The notes beneath the pieces are model-generated. The model had not been told where the DNA came from, searched no databases, and was given only the letters and a program-made list of their open reading frames with translations. Below are positions 61,892 to 64,000 of a stretch of DNA of 64,000 bases, piece by piece. Both the position numbers and the translations under genes were made by a program. Position 1 is the first letter of the stretch, and each line of letters starts with the position of its first letter. This stretch comes from Piscinibacter sp. (GTDB taxonomy: Bacteria > Pseudomonadota > Gammaproteobacteria > Burkholderiales > Burkholderiaceae_C): positions 1-64,000 of the forward strand of contig JAHBZL010000001.1 in the NCBI GenBank assembly GCA_019635485.1, given 5' to 3'.

Positions 61892-62989
61892 TCAGGCGAC
61901 GCGGGTCGGCACGCGCGGCGCGAGCGCGCACATCAGCTCGTAGCCGACCGTGCCGGCGCTGGCCGCGACCTCGTCGATGGCCAGCGACGCGCCGTCCGGA
62001 CCCTCGCCCCACAACGTCACCTCGCTGCCGACCGCGGCGCCGGGCACCGGGCCGAGGTCGACGGTGATCATGTCCATCGAGACGCGCCCGACGGTGCGGG
62101 TGCGCACCCCGTCCACCAGCACCGGCGTGCCGGTCGGCGCGACACGCGGGTAGCCGTCGGCATAGCCGCAGGCGACCACGCCGATGCGCATCGGCGCCGC
62201 GGCGCGGAAGCTGCTGCCGTAGCCGACCGCGTCGCCCGGCTGCAGGTCCTGCGTCCCGATCAGCCGCGCGCGCAGGGTCATCGCCGGGCGCAGGCCCCAG
62301 CCCGCCGCGCTCTGCGCTGGGAAGTCGGGCGAGGAGCCGTAGACCATGATGCCCGGGCGCACCCAGTCCGCGCGCACGGTCGTCTCGCTGGGCGCGAAGC
62401 GCAAGGTCGCCGCGCTGTTGGCCAGCGAGCGCTCGCCGGGCAGGTCCTCGGTGGCACGCTCGAAGACGGCCACCGCCTCGGCGATGCCGGCCGCACCGTC
62501 CGCGTCGGCGAAGTGCGTCATCAGCGTGATCTCGTCGACCTGGGTCAGGCCCGACAGGCGCTGCCACGCGGCGCGGAACGCCGCCGGCCGGAAGCCGAGC
62601 CGGTTCATGCCGCTGTTGAGCTTCAGGAACACGCGCATCGGGCGGTTCGTCTTGTGCGCGGCCAGCCAGTCGATCTGCGCCTCGTGGTGCACCGCGTGCC
62701 ACAGGTCCAGGCGCGAGCAGGTCTCGAGGTCGCGCGCCTCGAAGCAGCCTTCCAGCAGCAGTACCGGGCCGCGCCAGCCCAGCGCGCGCACCCGTTCGGC
62801 CTCGGCGAGGTCGAGCAGCGCGAAACCGTCGGCACCGGCCAGGCCCGCGTAGGCCCGCTCGATGCCATGGCCGTAGGCGTTTGCCTTGACCACCGCCCAG
62901 ACCTTCGCGTCGGGCGCGGCGGCGCGCGCGCGGCGCAGGTTGTGCGCCAGCGCATCGGTGTGGATCAGCGCTTCGATCGGCCGCGGCAT
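61892..62989 (-). CDS. alr: Alanine racemase, PLP-dependent
   Basis: 365 residues. PLP lysine K35 in [13 protein letters not shown], the barrel motif [17 protein letters not shown], and the second-domain Tyr region in [11 protein letters not shown]. It supplies D-alanine for peptidoglycan. Divergent from lplT, an arrangement common in Burkholderiales. Confidence 0.95.
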   Translation of the reverse strand: MPRPIEALIHTDALAHNLRRARAAAPDAKVWAVVKANAYGHGIERAYAGLAGADGFALLDLAEAERVRALGWRGPVLLLEGCFEARDLETCSRLDLWHAVHHEAQIDWLAAHKTNRPMRVFLKLNSGMNRLGFRPAAFRAAWQRLSGLTQVDEITLMTHFADADGAAGIAEAVAVFERATEDLPGERSLANSAATLRFAPSETTVRADWVRPGIMVYGSSPDFPAQSAAGWGLRPAMTLRARLIGTQDLQPGDAVGYGSSFRAAAPMRIGVVACGYADGYPRVAPTGTPVLVDGVRTRTVGRVSMDMITVDLGPVPGAAVGSEVTLWGEGPDGASLAIDEVAASAGTVGYELMCALAPRVPTRVA

Positions 62990-63052
62990 GGTGCGTGGAT
63001 TCTGCCAGCGAGGCCGCGCCGCGCGGCCCCTGGAGCCGCGCAGGCTGCGTGC

Positions 63053-63058
63053 TATAAA
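63053..63058 (+). promoter_or_regulatory. -10-like TATAAA upstream of lplT
   Basis: TATAAA lies 57 bp before the lplT ATG in the space divergent from alr. No convincing -35 hexamer is seen 17 bp upstream. Such an AT-rich hexamer is rare in this DNA. Confidence 0.45.
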
Positions 63059-63114
63059 CCTGCGCCGCAGAAGACCCCCGCATCGTTGGGCGGCGCGCAC
63101 AAGCACCGGAGCGA

Positions 63115-64000
63115 ATGAAAAAGGGCTTCTACACCATCATGTCGGCGCAGTTCTTCAGCTCGCTGGCCGACAACGCATTGCTGGTGGCGGCCATCGAACT
63201 CCTGAAGACTTCCGGGGCCCCGGCCTGGCACGTGCCGGCCCTGTCGCCGATGTTCGCGCTGTTCTACGTGGTGCTCGCGCCGTTCGTCGGCGCGTTCGCG
63301 GACGCGGTGCCCAAGGGGCAGGTGATGTTCGTCTCGAACGCCATCAAGGTGGTCGGCTGCGTGCTGATGCTGTTCGGCGGGCACCCGCTGCTGGCCTACG
63401 CGATCGTCGGCCTCGGTGCGGCCGCGTACTCGCCGGCCAAGTACGGCATCCTCACCGAGCTGCTGCCGGCCTCGCAGCTGGTCAAGGCGAACGGCTGGAT
63501 CGAAGGGCTGACGATCCTGTCGATCATCCTCGGCATCCTGCTCGGCGGCCTGCTGCTCGGACGCGCGATCTCCGGCGAGCTGCTGAGCCTGGACTTGCCG
63601 CTGATCGACACCGGCATCGACACGGCCGCGGAGGCGGCGATCGCGCTGATCGTGTTCCTCTACGTGGCCGCGGCGCTGTTCAACCTGAAGATCCCGCGCA
63701 CCGAGGCGCCGCTGCAGCCGCTGTCGCGCAACCTGGCCGTGCTGGTGCGCGACTTCTCGGCCTGCAACGCACGCCTGTGGAGCGACAAGCTCGGCCAGAT
63801 CTCGCTGGCCACGACGACGCTGTTCTGGGGCGTCTCGGGCAACCTGCGCGTGATCGTGTTCGCGTGGGCGGCGGCCGCGCTCGGCTACGGCACCTCGCAG
63901 GCGTCGTCGCTGGTCGGCGTGGTCGCGATCGGCACCGCCGCCGGCGCGGTGCTCGCGTCGTGGCGCATGCGGCTGGACCAGGCGACCAGCGTGATCCCGC
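63115..64000 (+). CDS. lplT: Lysophospholipid transporter LplT (3' end cut by window)
   Basis: The visible 295 residues begin [20 protein letters not shown] and continue with major-facilitator helices ([40 protein letters not shown]). LplT flips lysophospholipids across the inner membrane for re-acylation by Aas. GGAG-type site before the ATG. The C-terminus lies beyond the window. Confidence 0.9.
   Translation, partial: MKKGFYTIMSAQFFSSLADNALLVAAIELLKTSGAPAWHVPALSPMFALFYVVLAPFVGAFADAVPKGQVMFVSNAIKVVGCVLMLFGGHPLLAYAIVGLGAAAYSPAKYGILTELLPASQLVKANGWIEGLTILSIILGILLGGLLLGRAISGELLSLDLPLIDTGIDTAAEAAIALIVFLYVAAALFNLKIPRTEAPLQPLSRNLAVLVRDFSACNARLWSDKLGQISLATTTLFWGVSGNLRVIVFAWAAAALGYGTSQASSLVGVVAIGTAAGAVLASWRMRLDQATSVIP

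Overview
The window is very GC-rich (third codon positions are almost all G or C) and its gene families point to a betaproteobacterium of the order Burkholderiales, probably in or near the Rubrivivax/Leptothrix/Caldimonas group. The pointers are a Bug-type solute-binding protein beside a LysR gene, a DUF2946 protein, the ilvE / small zinc-finger / waaF order, and lplT divergent from alr. This placement is inferred from gene content, not from a database search. No rRNA, CRISPR array or intact transposase is visible. One tRNA gene, Arg(CCG), is present.

Layout. Positions 1-4.7 kb hold rlpA (partial), an ADP-forming acyl-CoA synthetase fused to a GNAT domain, and a translationally coupled XRE-cupin regulator and acetyltransferase. 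At 4.85-11.8 kb lies an acetoin catabolism operon, acoX-acoA-acoB-acoC, followed by a lipoate-protein ligase and the sigma-54 activator acoR. A good -24/-12 motif and a tandem palindrome lie upstream of acoX. No E3 (dihydrolipoamide dehydrogenase) gene is present. At 12-18.3 kb are a small cytochrome c, a Crp/Fnr regulator and a LysR / Bug / TSUP / amidohydrolase cluster of unknown substrate. At 18.4-25.9 kb are a phosphoethanolamine transferase with a PAP2 phosphatase, a UvrD-like helicase with a LexA box, and a di-heme peroxidase / FixH-like / DUF3703 / AraC group. At 26-30.5 kb two c-di-GMP enzymes converge.

About 30.5-34.25 kb is a degraded genomic island of visibly lower GC ending exactly at the 3' end of tRNA-Arg. 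It holds a truncated hsdM fused to the out-of-frame tail of another gene, an NYN/OST-HTH protein and an unknown protein. At 34.35-43 kb a MocR-type regulator diverges from a complete eight-gene Nit1C cluster (Sll0783-like protein, nitrilase, radical SAM, N-acetyltransferase, AIR-synthase-like, glycosyltransferase, MSMEG_0570-like, flavoprotein), linked in other bacteria to cyanide assimilation and nitrogen starvation. The intergenic space carries an array of paired TTGATCG repeats. This is the most unusual system in the window.

From 43 to 64 kb the content is mostly core or housekeeping: cytochrome c, DUF2946, a large lipoprotein, a YheT-like hydrolase, purU, an ECF sigma/anti-sigma pair, a PAS histidine kinase coupled to waaF, ilvE, a phosphoesterase, radA, a LysE exporter, a Gfo/Idh plus ThuA pair with a LacI-type operator, arfB, alr and lplT (partial).

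Non-coding structure is rich. A 67-bp dispersed repeat occurs twice and is read in frame inside acoX. An 84-bp three-hairpin repeat occurs twice, each copy abutting a start codon and differing by compensatory base-pair changes. A 169-bp near-palindrome lies between two genes at 47.5 kb. Candidate operators were found for LexA, sigma-54, LysR, MocR, LacI, PmrA-like and ECF regulators.
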